A stretch of DNA of 64,000 nt. It comes from Malaya genurostris. Its lineage: Eukaryota; Arthropoda; Insecta; Diptera; Culicidae. The notes beneath the pieces are model-generated. The model ran no database searches, was not told where the DNA came from, and saw nothing but the letters and a program-made list of their open reading frames with translations. Positions 33,451-45,085 of this stretch are shown here, piece after piece. The stretch covers positions 251,507,771 to 251,571,770 of the forward strand of contig NC_080571.1 in the NCBI RefSeq assembly GCF_030247185.1, given 5' to 3'. The translations under genes were made by a program, and so were the position numbers. Numbering within the stretch: the stretch's first letter is position 1; every line of letters starts with the position of its first letter.

Positions 33451-33849
33451 CTAAATTATGTTGCGGTGATTAGTTTGCAACCTGAAACTTTTGTTGCAGT
33501 CTGTTCAAAAATAAGTTTCCTCAACATAATTTGGTAATTTCAGAGTGTTTTTGCCTCTCTGAAACAAGCGTTTTAAATGCATCAACCGCCCAAAATCGTT
33601 GACAACGCGATTTTTTTTTGACAAGTGGGTAAATCGGTATTATTGAGCTACATTAAAGCTATAAGGTGTATGGCCCATAATTTTGAATGCTCGAAACATC
33701 GTAATTGAAAATTATTCTTCCTCATTTCTCAGGAAACTTTTGGCAAACAAATGGTTATGTACCGTTCCGAGATGGTTGAAACGATTTTCGTAAACTTAGA
33801 TTCTAACGAAGGGTTTTATGATCCCAACGCCTGCTATTGAATTGCATAT

Positions 33850-34328
33850 TTACACTGAGGTCTCTTCTTACACGAGGTACACGTAGCGGGTAGAAAAACC
33901 TCGCCAAAAAAACCGCGTAACTTCAGAAATCCGCGTAAAACCTCAAAACTAAGAAAAAAAATTGTTGATGCCAAATTTCTTAGAAAAGCATAAAACGAGC
34001 TGGTGTAATTTAGAAAAAAAATGTAAAAATCGACTTTGGGACTTTGAGACCGCGTAACTTCGAAAATCAGCATAGAAAAAAAAAAACACAAAATGGAAAC
34101 ATTTTTTTGCCAAATGTCTTAGAAATGCATGAAACGTCGGGATCTGGCGTAATCTGACCTTTTTTTGGAAAAAAATTGAAAATTGTCAAAGAGTTGACTT
34201 AAAAAAATTAGGGAATAATACAGATCTCGAAGTTTCATGCATTTCTGAAACAAAACAAGAAAACCGCGTAACCTCGGAAATCCGCGTAAAAAGAAACCGC
34301 ATAAAAAACTGCGTGAAAAAGACCCCAG
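33850..34328 (+). repeat. Dispersed family D, full-size copy
   Basis: About 480 bp starting near 'cacgaggtacacgtagcggg'. It has 'ccgcgtaact' blocks at both ends and in the middle, 'aatgcatgaaacgtcgggat', and 'tcatgcatttctgaaacaaa'. It ends in repeated 'ccgcgtaaaaa' phrases. The same order appears inverted at 60062-60490. AT-rich and non-coding; classification unknown. Confidence 0.75.
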
Positions 34329-34329
34329 T

Positions 34330-35928
34330 GTATTCTTAATCCACCAAGCGGAGTGATAATGCTTTTCTCTTTCATCGAAACAATCTCATTAAAATATTTT
34401 CTGCCTGTTTATTAACCCTCAGGGTACGGACTATAAAAAAGTTACGTTCAGTACGGACAGGGTTAGCCTAACCCGGCGACTTTGATTGGGTGTATATCGA
34501 GCTGTACTTTGTCAATTTGAATAATTTTTTTTTATTTTGTGTGAAACTGTCTCAAAAATATAATAGAGTTGTCAGATTAATCATTTAACTGATTGAAAAA
34601 AAATTACAATGAAAAATGTGAACGGGTCTTGATTTTTTTTTTGTAAAAAACGTTTTTTTTTCAAAATGCTGTAACTTTTTGAAAAAAAAATATTAACATT
34701 GTATAACTCGCATTTGAAAGGTAAAAAGTAGTTCTTACAAATGTCCATAACGGTTTTTTGAATTATTCCAAAAACTATATTTTTTTTGAAAAATGAAAAT
34801 ACGCGTTTTTTTGAGTTAGCGAAAAAACGTTGTTTCGTTGATTTATGATGATAAAGGTTAAAATTAATTACTTTGAGCGTAAAAAAATTGTTTCTCAGAT
34901 ATTGTTGAGTAGTATCATATAAATAAATACCAAACATAATTGTTAAAGGCGAATATTTATTATTAAAAAGTTACACAAGTCATGTTACATAATATTGCCG
35001 CACTCGCAGCACAATACTTCGCTTACACCATGTACAACGCGTTATTTTGAAATTAGAATCTACAAAATTAAGTAAAGAGTACGTATTCTTACTTACCTTT
35101 TTATTCCTCAGCGGCAAACAGACGAAAATTAAAACTTAATTTTTTTGAAAATTTTGAATTTTGTAACGTTCGATACGGACTGGGTGTACCACACCCGAGC
35201 ACAATGTTTATATGTGTCTAGCTCGGACACAAAGCGGAGACTGACTCTGCCGCTTGGGCCTCTAATAGTGTGTACCTATAAGTTTTTCCCCCCCCTGGTC
35301 CGGACCCCCCTCGCCGACTTCTCTTCGTATGGCGCTTCTTTCAAATTTCGCTCGGGTTACGGTAACCCAGTCCGTACCCTGAGGGTTAAGATAATTCGGC
35401 TCATTTTTGACACCAATTTATTCAGATTGATTCGGGTAGTTCACAGAAGCATGCGTCAGCGCTTATGTCATATGTTTTAAAACGTTTCTCGGGCCATTAT
35501 CTAAAATATTTATACGGATAAAAAAGAATATTTCATCGATTACGTCACTTTAACGAGCCTAAAATTATTTATATCGGTTAATCAATATACAAGAAATGAG
35601 TTTTAACGTTTACGTCACTTATGCCATTATACCACCGGAACCGTAAGTGACAGCCATTCGAATTTCCAACCTGTTCAAAGAACCAGATCGGTTCTGCCAT
35701 CTTCGAGAAAATTGAAAAGAGTGAAAAATGCGATTAGATCACTTATACCATTATATCTCCAGAACTAAAAATCACTGCAATTTGATCTTAAAATTTCATC
35801 AATGGCTAAAAAGTATTGAAAGCTACTCAAAAAGTTTGTTGAAATCGGTTCAGCCATTTCTGAAAAAAATGTGCGGTAAAATACAACGTGTTTTGTCGGT
35901 TACGTCACTTATGCCATCATATCTTGAT
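34330..35928. repeat. Family B copy, host of a piggyBac-like MITE and an I-clade LINE
   Basis: The head 'ttaatccaccaagcggagtg' at about 34338 is followed by the piggyBac-like insert (34426-35385). The body then resumes ('atttttgacaccaatttatt'), as in the uninterrupted copy at about 56490, and continues until the LINE starts at 35929. Monomer-type motifs ('tacgtcacttatgccat') recur at about 35610 and 35900. Confidence 0.7.
34426..35385. mobile_element. piggyBac-like non-autonomous element, 960 bp, TTAA-flanked
   Basis: The ends CCCTCAGGGTACGGACT (34426-34442) and AGTCCGTACCCTGAGGG (35369-35385) are perfect 17-bp inverted repeats. Both are flanked by TTAA (34422-34425, 35386-35389), the signature target of piggyBac-superfamily elements. 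Subterminal text echoes the ends ('cagtacggacagggttag', 'cgatacggactgggtgta'). The interior is AT-rich on the left and GC-rich on the right, with a run of eight C near 35290. No transposase remains. Confidence 0.9.
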
Positions 35929-36174
35929 CATTCAGTAATCGCCGTTCAACCGAGAAGGTTGTGTATAGAAGCGTACAATTTAATAACGCTGGTTGGTTTA
36001 CACGCGTTAAATACGACAACGGTTGAACTACAGGTAGAGACCTGTTGGCAGCAGCCGTTAAAACGTATAGTCGTGCTGCATAAGAGAGCCCTAGTGCTGG
36101 GCCAAGCTGGTGAAGGAAACAACAAAGGGCGTTTCCCAAGCTCTACCCAGGCCTCAATATACAGCCACAAGTGC

Positions 36175-36300
36175 TGAGCAGGAGAGTGCAAAGGCACATC
36201 GAAGAAGGAGAGTGCGAAGGCACATAGAAGCAGGAGAGTGCAAAGGCACATCGGTGCGAAGGCACTTTGGTGCAGAAGCATTTCGGTGCGGAGCACAAGG
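36175..36300 (+). repeat. Short tandem repeats in the LINE 5' untranslated region
   Basis: Four or five imperfect units, each containing 'ggagagtgcaaaggcacat' or a shortened form ('tgcgaaggcac', 'tgcagaagcat'). Tandem units in a LINE 5' region often go with internal promoter activity. That role is inferred here. Confidence 0.75.
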
Positions 36301-36652
36301 AAGAAGGAGACAAGACAACTCGGTCTTTCCACTGCCATACAACACGCAGGTATACACCGGTGACCTGCGCTGGTTACAGCTGGCGAAGACAAAAGAGAAT
36401 CGGAAATCGTGTGGTGCTGGATGTCAGGTAGCAGTAGCATAACATCGTATTCTATCGCTACAGTTAGCTTCAGCGTTGTATCAACGTCCAGATACATCCA
36501 ACAAGAATCTAGAGCAACGAGGATCAACACGGCAGTGCAACAGAGATAGACAACAATTTCAAGGTAGAAGTTTTTTTCCTTTTGATTGAGTACTGTGCAG
36601 TGTTGGTTTTATTTTTTTTTCATTTTAAAGTTTGATTCAAAATTTTAATGTG

Positions 36653-37941
36653 ATGGATGAATCCATGGACGTAAATCCTAGCATGAATCCTATACCCCCC
36701 CGAACGAAAAAATATCAGAAGAGCTCTTCTGGGCCTTGGATAGTCTTTTTTAGACGTATATCAAAGCCATTAAATATTTTACAAATTTCTAAAGGTTTGA
36801 CATCACGATTCTCTTCAATCAAAGAGATCATAAAAGTGAATAACGATAAAATTCGTGTTGTAGTAAATAATTTGAAACACGCGAATGATATTGTCTCTTC
36901 GGAACATTTCACTAGAGAGTATAAAGTTTACATACCCTCCAAAGATGTCGAGATTGACGGTGTTGTTACCGAAGCGAGTCTTTCGGTAGATGATTTACTC
37001 AAGCATGGTGTTGGTCGTTTCAAGAATTCCATGCTTGAGGGTGTGAAAATACTGGAGTGCAAACAACTGTACTCAGTAGTTCATGAAGAGGGAAAGAAAG
37101 TTTATCGCCCATCAGACTCGTTTCGAGTGACATTTGCCGGGTCTGCGTTGCCGTCCCATGTCTATGTCGATAAAATTCGTCTCTCTGTTCGGCTTTTTGT
37201 TCCAAATGTAATGAATTGTACGAACTGCAAAAAATTCGGCCACACAGCTACTTACTGTAGTAATAAACCAAAATGTATTAAGTGTGAAGGGCCTCATAAA
37301 GATAATGATTGCAACAAGGAAATTGAAAAATGTATTTATTGTGGGGAGAGCCCTCATGATGATATTTCAGTATGCGCTGCATTTAAAGTGCACAAAGACA
37401 AAATTAAGCTTTCTTTAAAAGCACGGTCTAAGCGCACATATGCAGAAATGCTTAAAACGGTCATTGATGTCCCCCCTTTGGAAACCGAAAACGGGTTTTA
37501 AAATCTAGAGGAACCAGAGGACTCTGACTCTGACGTAAATAGTGAAGGTAATTCGTTTATCACTACCAAGGGTCAGTTAAAAGAAAGAAGTCTTCCTCCA
37601 AATTACCAAAAAAGACACCTAAAATTTCATCTTCAAAAAAAGATCCCCGTGTTAAACAAAAAAAGTCAAAACCAAAGACTGTGCCTCCTGGTTTGACAAA
37701 TTCACAAACCAATCCAGGATCTAGCACAGAAAAGGATAATAATCCAGTGGGCTCCATTTCACAGCCACCAGCAGGATTACTGAAGTTTTCGGAAATTGCT
37801 GAATGGATTTTCTCAGCATTCAATATATCTGAACCCTTAAAGACCCTCATAATGGCATTCCTTCCAATAGCTAGAACCTTTTTGAAGCAGTTATCAGCTC
37901 AATGGCCAATTGTCTCAGGTTTTGTATCTTTTGATGGATAA
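36653..37941 (+). pseudogene. I-clade ORF1 (gag-like nucleic-acid-binding protein), two lesions
   Basis: ORF1 proteins of I-clade LINEs bind the element RNA and form the ribonucleoprotein. Start is ATG at 36653. Three C-terminal zinc knuckles are seen at about residues 188-240: 'CTNCKKFGHTATYC' (CX2CX4HX4C), 'CIKCEGPHKDNDC' (one residue shorter before His) and 'CIYCGESPHDDISVC'. The frame stops at TAA 37499-37501. The expected acidic, then Lys/Ser-rich, C-terminal region continues beyond it, with a frameshift near 37585, in the frame ending at 37939-37941. The end of ORF1 overlaps the ORF2 start in the octamer ATGGATAA (37934-37941). Confidence 0.9.
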
Positions 37942-40900
37942 TTTATCACCCGCCGCAAATGATACAATCACTGTCCTGCAGTGGAATTGTCGAAGCATCA
38001 TGCCAAAACTTGATTCATTTAAAATCTTATTGCATAGTCAAAAATGTGATGTATTTGCTTTATGCGAAACATGGCTTACTTCAAACATAGCTTTAAATTT
38101 TAATGATTTTAACATTATACGTCTCGATAGAGACTCTCCGTATGGTGGAGTGCTTTTGGGAATTAAGAAATGCTATTCCTTTTATAGATTAAACATCCCT
38201 TCAACTTCTAGTATAGAAGTTGTTGCTTGCCAAATAAACATTAAAGGCAAAGATATTTGCATAGCTTCGGTTTATATTCCTCCAAAAGCACAAGTTGGAC
38301 AGCGACAGCTTAATGAAATGGTTGAAGCCCTTCCTGCTCCACGATTGATTTTGGGGGATTTAAATTCGCACGGTATTATGTGGGGTTTCGTTTACAATGA
38401 TAGCAGATCATCTTTAATACAAAACATTTGTGACAATTTTAGCATGACGGTATTAAATATGGGTAGCATGACACGGATCCCAAGACCTCCTGCACGCCCA
38501 AGTGCATTAGATCTATCTCTTTGCTCAACATCAATTCGACTAGATTGCACCTGGAAAATATTGCCTGATTTACACGGTAGCGATCATTTACCAATCATCA
38601 TCTCAATTAGCTGTAACAAATGTATTGCTAATTCAGCTAGTATTCCATATGATTTGACAAAAAATATCGACTGGATTAAATACCAAAGTAGAATCTCTAG
38701 TATTTTGAATTCAATGGAAGAGCTCCCTCCACTTGAAGAATATGACTTCCTCGTTTGTTCGATTCTGGAGGCCGCAGAACAATCCCAAACTAAACGCTTT
38801 CCTGGGCCAACGACTAACAGAAGGCCTCCCAACCCCTGGTGGGACAAAGAGTGCTCAGAGGCTAAACTCGCAAAACAAAATGCTTGCAAGACGTTTCTAA
38901 AACGGGGAGGAGGAACTCCTCAGAATTTTGAAAAACTTATGGTTTTAGAAACCAAGTACAAGAGCATACTTCGAGCCAAAAAATGTAGCTATTGAAGACA
39001 TTTTGTCGAAGGTTTGTCAAGAGAAACCTCAATGAGCACTCTTTGGAATACGGCCAGACGAATGAGGAATCGTAACGTGGGCAATGAGAGTGATGAATAC
39101 TCGAACCGATGGATATTTGACTTTGCTAGGAAAGTTTGCCCAGATTCTGTTCCTACGCAGAGCATTATACGGGAATCTCCTCCAAATAATGGTTTTATTA
39201 ATAACCCATTTTCAATTATGGAATTTTCTATAGCACTCTTGTCTTGTAACAATAACGCTCCTGGGTTGGACAGAATTAAATTCAACTTGGTGAAGAATCT
39301 GCCCGACCTCGCAAAAAGACGTTTGTTGGAATTGTTCAACAAGTTTCTTGAGCAAAATATTGTTCCACCTGACTGGAGACAAGTGAAAGTTATCGCCATT
39401 CAAAAGCCGGGGAAACCAGCTTCCAATCACAACTCATATAGACCCATTGCGATGTTGTCCTGCATCAGAAAATTGTTCGAAAAAATTATTCTACGACGTC
39501 TCGACACTTGGGTCGAGACGAACGGTTTGTTGTCAGATACTCAGTTTGGCTTCCGTAGAAATAAAGGGACGAATGATTGCCTTGCATTACTTTCGTCTGA
39601 CATCCAAATTGCCTTCGCTCAAAAGCAACAAATGGCATCTGTATTTTTAGACATTAAAGGAGCATTTGATTCAGTTTCCATTGATGTTCTTTCAGACAAG
39701 CTCCACCAACATGGACTTCCAGCGGTTATAAATAATTATTTGCACAACCTTTTGTCAGAGAAACGCATGCATTTTTCACATGGCGATTTGGCAACATTCA
39801 GAATTAGCTACATGGGTCTCCCGCAAGGCTCATGCCTCAGTACGCTCCTCTATAATTTTTACGTGAATGACATTGACAGCTGTCTAGTAACCCCATGTAC
39901 ACTAAGACAATTGGCAGATGATGGCGTGGTTTCTGTTACTGGACCCAAAGCTATTGATCTGCATAAACCATTGCAAGATACCTTAGATAACTTGTCCGTT
40001 TGGGCTGTTCATCTTGGTATCGAATTCTCTGCGGAGAAAACAGAGTTAGTCGTCTTTTCAAGAAAGCATGATCCCGCGCAGCTTCAGCTCCATATGATGG
40101 GAAGAATGATCCAACAGGTTTTAACTTTTGAATACCTCGGGGTGTGGTTCGATTCCAAATGCACGTGGGGAGGACACATTAGGTATCTGATAACGAAATG
40201 CCAACAAAGAGTAAATTTTCTTCGAACAATAACAGGATCTTGGTGGGGTGCTCATCCGCAAGATCTAATAAAATTGTATCAAACAACGATACTTTCAGTG
40301 ATGGAATATGGATGCGTTTGTTTTCGTTCCGCTGCAAACTCTCATATTATCAAACTTGAGCGAATTCAGTACCGTTGTTTGCGAATTGCCTTAGGCTGCA
40401 TGCATTCGACACATACAATGAGTCTTGAAGTTCTGGCGGGAGTTCTTCCATTAAAAGATCGATTTTGGGAGCTTTCATCACGCCTGCTAATAAGATGTGA
40501 GGTGCTGAATCCCATAGTAATTAATAATTTCGAACGACTAGTCGAGCTTCGATCTCAAACAAATTTCATGACAGTATATTTTAACCATATGTCACAGGAA
40601 ATCAACCCATCAAGATATATTCCTATCCGTGTCAGCATCCTGAGTGCCCCTGACTCAACTTTATTTTACGATACATCCATGCAGCGCGAAGTGCGTGGAA
40701 TCCCGGATCATCTACGCTCGACGGAAATCCCAAAAATATTTTCAAGTAAGTTCAGGCATATTGACTCTGAGAAAATGTTTTACACGGACGGGTCGCGAAT
40801 TGAAGAAGCGACAGGGTTTGGTATGTTCAACAATAATGTTTCGGCCTCATTTAGGCTTCAAGAACCTGCATCTGTTTATATAGCAGAGCTAGCAGCAGTT

Positions 40901-41602
40901 CATTATAGTTTGAGTGTAATTGTCACATTATCTCCAAACCATTATTTCCTCTTCACAGATAGTCTGAGTGCAATTGAAGCCATTCGCTCAAACATGACTG
41001 GCAAGACTGAACCGTTTTTCCTGGGAAAAATAAAACAGTGCCTGAACGACATATTGAACAATAATGATCTAATCACTATTGTCTGGGTCCCGGCTCATTG
41101 CTCCATACCTGGCAATGAAAGAGCCGATATTTTAGCCAAACGGGGTGCTATTGAGGGTGAAATTCATGAGAGACCGATTGCTTTCAACGAATTCTATAGC
41201 TCGTCTCGCCAAAGAACACTTGCCAGCTGGCAAGCTCCTTGGGATAAAGATGATCTGGGTCGGTGGATGCACTCAATTATTCCGAAAATATCGACAAAGG
41301 CATGGTTCAGGGGACTGGATGTGAGTAGGGATTTCATTCGTGTGATGTCCAGACTCATGTCCAATCACTACACGTTAGATGCACAACTCCTTCGAATTGG
41401 GCTCTCCGAGACTAATCATATTAATCATGTCGTTTGTACATGCGTGGAGTATCGTGATGTCAGATCTCAACTAATAAATTCTTTGCGTACCCAAGGTAGA
41501 CTATCCAATGTCCCAGTTCGAGACATTCTTGCTTGTCGTGACCTTTCATACATGAAACTTATTTATCATTACATAAAGAAAATTGGAATTTCAATTTTAT
41601 AA
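37934..41602 (+). pseudogene. I-clade ORF2: endonuclease, reverse transcriptase, RNase H; one nonsense codon
   Basis: A 1223-codon frame broken only by TGA at 38993-38995 (codon 354, probably TGG originally); the frame is the same on both sides. The APE-type endonuclease occupies about residues 10-235 ('LQWNCRSI', 'CETWL', 'ILGDLNSHG', 'GSDHLPI'). Reverse transcriptase motifs are 'PGLDRIKFNLVKNLP', 'YRPIAMLS', 'FLDIKGAFDSV', 'GLPQGSCLS' and 'LADDGVVS' (catalytic pair at 39917-39922 kept). RNase H near residue 950 shows 'YTDGSRI', 'IAELAAVH', 'FTDSLSAI' and 'GNERADILAK', so all four acidic residues are present. Its product would nick the target and copy the element RNA at the nick. Only the nonsense codon between endonuclease and reverse transcriptase is disabling; parental copies are probably active. 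Confidence 0.95.
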
Positions 41603-41959
41603 AGGCCCCTTTTAAGACTTAGTTCTGATTCCAGCTGCGTCCATGAGTTCAACCAATAGCTAAATTAGAATAAAAATTATGTAATGATACAAACAAACTC
41701 GAAACAGTTTATGAAATTATCAACAAAATGTCTGAAAATAACAGCTTATTTTATAATTTATAGAAGTTAATCTTGAAATAATATTTCCGAGTACATTTCA
41801 TAATTAATGACGAGTTACCTAAAATGATATTTAAGTAATAAGAGGAATATGTTTTAATAAATTCAAATCGTTGTGACTATGTTAGAATTAAATTAGGATA
41901 AGAATTTTATGTAAAAGTGATGCTACGGCGAAGAAAAACTTATGTAAACTGCCTTAAGA

Positions 41960-41984
41960 AATAAACGTATTTATGAAAAAAAAA
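41960..41984 (+). terminator. LINE polyadenylation signal and A-tail
   Basis: AATAAA at 41960-41965 is followed by an A-run at 41976-41984, abutting the 3' target duplication. The A-tail replaces the TAA-type repeats seen at the end of the Drosophila I factor. Confidence 0.8.
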
Positions 41985-42124
41985 ATCATATCTTGATTTG
42001 ATTTTCAAGTTTTTTAATTAATAGTCTAATAATACTTTTCAAACGAATCTTAGGATAGTCGAGAAAATAGTATATATGTTATGAAAATACATCATAAATA
42101 ATACTTTGTTTGTTACAATGGTTT

Positions 42125-42280
42125 TAGTTGAATATGCTAAAAAGATGTTGTTTTTAGAAACCTAAATAACTTATTTGCAGCTATGTTATGAAGAAATAAT
42201 GCTGTATATTTCTTCATAACATACCTGCAAATAAGTTATTTAGGTTTCTAAAAACAACATCTTTTTAGCATATTCAACTA
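42125..42280. repeat. Long snap-back palindrome (73-bp arms, 10-bp loop)
   Basis: Arms 42125-42197 and 42208-42280 are reverse complements with a single C/G mismatch at the position after 'ttatttgcag'. The 10-bp loop is 'aatgctgtat'. It is the longest and tightest of the three palindromes and lies 140 bp beyond the LINE. It is unrelated in sequence to the others. Confidence 0.93.
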
Positions 42281-42549
42281 ACTATCGTCTATATTTTATC
42301 GTTTCCTAATTCAAACATGTATTCGACATGTATATTTTGGTTTTAAGATAAGCTTGAATATTTCAAAGACATTTTGGGTCCGCAAGAAGTGTATGAAACA
42401 AAAAACAAAACAAGAATATTACTTTCTTCATGACTACTTTTTGACCACAATGAATAGATTTTTTTCGATGGTGCACCTAAAAGTACTAGAAAATGACTTT
42501 TCTTCGAACGTTCGAACACAGAAATTAGAAAGAAAAATGGACAAAGATA

Positions 42550-42690
42550 TTAAGAGAAAATGCACTACACACTTTTCGCCGATTTTCACAAACTCAAATT
42601 CAAATGAAAGGCCTTACGATGCCATAATTATTGTTTAAATTTCATCACAGGTTTCGACATCCGGTTCAGGAGTTAGAGGGTGATGGGTAA
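42550..42690. repeat. Family B monomer fragment
   Basis: One diverged monomer: 'gccgattttcacaaactcaa', 'caaatgaaaggcctta' and 'gacatccggttcaggagtta'. Confidence 0.6.
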
Positions 42691-43804
42691 AAAAAAAAAC
42701 TCCAGCTTTGAAAATGTGTTTTTTTTTAAATCGTTAAACCAATATTCAACATCCCATTGAAACGGAGAATTTAGAAAACCATCTTTCGAGAGCAAAATCT
42801 CAAGATTGACGGAACTCAACCACAATGGATTCGGACGAACGAAACCAAATCTTTTGTGCCATTTCATTCATAATTTCCTCTAGGAGGTATTTGCCTTTCA
42901 GCAAACGAAAGAACGAGCGAACGAACGAACGACGCTGTCGCCTTCCCAAGGAACTGGAACAGGAGCTTATGCCAAACCGAATGTTCGAGAGCTAAATCTT
43001 TTGTTCTTCGTAGACTGCCTTTCCGTGTGTCACTCGGAGCATTTAATCTAGGAACCATGGCGGAAGTTATTTTTCTTTATATCCATCCGCCGCCATTCAG
43101 CTGCCTCGTCATTTCTGGGGTGAATTTTATTTCGTCTTCAGTTTTTAGTTTGCTGGCAGACAACAACAGTTTTCCAGACTGAGCTGGCTGAGAGCTTTGT
43201 GAAATTGAGCATTTCCTTTTAGTAGTTTTGCTCACTAACAAAGAAGCATTTTAGCAGATTTAAGATGAATGAGAGTGCTGGTTGTTTCTGCGTCAGTATC
43301 AGCTCGACTGTTTGCCTGTTTACCCGTGGAGTATACTTCCCAGAACTTGAATGAATTTAATTAAGTCGCCCATTTGGTAGATTTCAAAATGATGACATCT
43401 ATGACGTGCCATTTGAATGGAGACCAGTGCTAATTATCAGAAGCAGATGTGCTACAACTGCCAGCAGAAAACTTATTAAGCAAAAATTTTCGGAAAATTG
43501 ATTGAACAAGCGGAGTTTTTCAAACTTTCCTGTTCTTACTGATAAGTGTTTTAATTTTAATTTCACATCTCTTTTGACAAAATTTTTCGTGTAGATTTTA
43601 ATTTGGTTCAAATTTTGCATACGTATTTTTCATTCAAAGGTCCTTAGTCTATCCGTAGAGTCTAGGCAGATATTTCTTTAAAGTGTTGGAAAAAATATCA
43701 GAAAAAAAATAATATAAATAATTAATAAAAAAAACAATCCCAGTGCACGTTACGTGGTTGATTAGAAAATATTACACAATTTTGCTTGAAAATCTTACGT
43801 AGAT
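42691..43804. other. No recognised gene
   Basis: Frames of 60-75 codons on the minus strand have no recognisable domain. A short 'gaacgagcgaacgaacgaac' run is at about 42905-42931. Confidence 0.5.
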
Positions 43805-43805
43805 G

Positions 43806-43880
43806 TAACAGGAGAGCAGAATATCGCTACGCCAATTCAAACGCTGCACCTGCTGTGTATTCGAGACATAGATCATTCAC
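43806..43880. repeat. Second copy of the 9430-9540 mini-element, decayed
   Basis: 'gtaacaggag', 'atatcgctacgccaattcaa' and 'gtattcgagacata' match the interior and left end of 9430-9540. The right inverted end is not preserved. Confidence 0.6.
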
Positions 43881-44014
43881 AGTGGGCCTATTAATTGCAT
43901 GTGGTATCACGGCTATGGGCCGAGGACGAAAAGTTCATTAATGTAGTTCCTTAAGCTTCGTAATGTACATTTCAAAATATTCTATTCACTGAAGCATGTT
44001 GGATTGTTTTGTAA

Positions 44015-44145
44015 GGAGCGGGTCATTTCGTCGAAAGCCGTTTTACGACAGCCGTTTCGAAGAAAATCGTTTCACCGAATTGGTCATATCGCAGAAAGAC
44101 GTTTCGCGGAAATGGTCATTTCGCCAAAAGGGTAATTTCGAATAC
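44015..44145 (+). repeat. Degenerate tandem 'tcatttcgccgaaa' repeat
   Basis: Five or six diverged units of roughly 20-25 bp alternate 'gtcatttcg(t/c)cgaaag' with 'cgtttcgcgg'-like phrases. Local slippage is the likely origin. Confidence 0.7.
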
Positions 44146-44774
44146 ATCATATTATTATTTTTTGTGAGTTAATATCTCTCAGCCACATAACCGAAGCCAA
44201 GATGGCTGAGCGACGCCAACTGAGTTAGCCGATGCCAACTGTTACCGCCTCGTTTACCCGGTTTACTCAAAGCTAGGTTCCGGTTAGGTCTGAATGAGCG
44301 GTAGCGAGGTCGGACAACACACGAATCAAAACGATATTTTTTCCTTTTCACTCAGTAAGCATGCAATTGATTTGATGCTTTTTCTATGAAATTCCCTTCT
44401 GGTTCTAGGTTCATGCACCAACCTTTATTCATAAATACAAGGATCAAGGCACCGAGTTCCGAATCTGAAACCAACCTCGGAATTCAATTCCAGTATGCTT
44501 ACTCTAAGTTCTAAAAATGTACTCAGAAACTGAATTCAGGAATTTTAATTCAGGGTCGGAAGTCAGATTCAAAATTGTAATTCGGTTCATTCGAGTTCAA
44601 ATCTCAAATTTTGTTCCAGAATCCAGATCTAAGAATCATATCTTGAATTTTGTTCCGGAATGAGAATGGATTATCAAACTTAAATTAAGACACTAAATTC
44701 AGTTCCAAAATCTAGTTAAGAAACCAGTTTCAAAAATCTAGTTGCAGAATCTGCGTGATAAGTTATCCTGATTG
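44146..44774. other. No gene; cryptically simple text
   Basis: 44160-44340 is moderately GC-rich with no domain. About 44440-44760 repeats short 'ttccgaatctgaaa/gaattcag' phrases irregularly, like 23050-23150, without a fixed unit. Confidence 0.45.
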
Positions 44775-45085
44775 TTTTCAAAAATATGTGAAAACCTCAT
44801 TTTTGAGTTATTCGTGGTTATCTCACACTGTCAATAATTTAATCATAATTTGCTAATCATATTTCTGATGAGACGGAGAAAGAGTTCTGTTGTTGTGTTT
44901 ATTTTTGTTTCAATTATAGAAGTTTTAACCTTAAGATCATTCGCCTCTTCGAGCCAGCAAAACTTTCTGATCCTATGTTAGGAGTTAGGAATCGAACCCA
45001 AGTGAGCTGCACGAAAGGCATCGACTAAATTTGCAAATTTTGAAAAGGCACCCCTTAGATAAGTAAGACATATTCAGGTCAAACA
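44775..45085 (+). repeat. Family A right-hand part (A7), interrupted by a SINE
   Basis: 'gtggttatctcacactgtc' and 'aaaaggcaccccttagataa' match A2 in order. The SINE at 44905-45033 lies between them. The final motif is degraded to 'gacatattcagg'. Confidence 0.62.
44905..45033 (-). mobile_element. tRNA-derived SINE family C, minus-strand copy nested in family A
   Basis: The reverse complement shows 'ttagtcgatgcctttcgtgc', 'cttgggttcgattcctaact' and 'ggttaaaacttctataattg', matching 5696-5841 in order. Confidence 0.75.

Larger units (their letters stand above)
35929..41984 (+). mobile_element. Full-length I-clade LINE retrotransposon, 6056 bp, 13-bp target duplication
   Basis: The direct repeat ATCATATCTTGAT flanks the element at 35916-35928 and 41985-41997. 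The order is 5' untranslated region (35929-36652), gag-like ORF1 (36653-37941), pol ORF2 with endonuclease, reverse transcriptase and RNase H (37934-41602), 3' untranslated region, AATAAA at 41960-41965, and an A-run ending at 41984. RNase H and three zinc knuckles place it in the I clade, where the mosquito element MosquI is known. It starts CATTCAGT, like other I-type elements. Intact duplication and few lesions indicate a recent insertion. Confidence 0.95.

Noticed and set aside
35946..36530. 194-codon minus-strand open frame
   Set aside because: It is antisense to the 5' untranslated region of the I-clade LINE and driven by the tandem units there.
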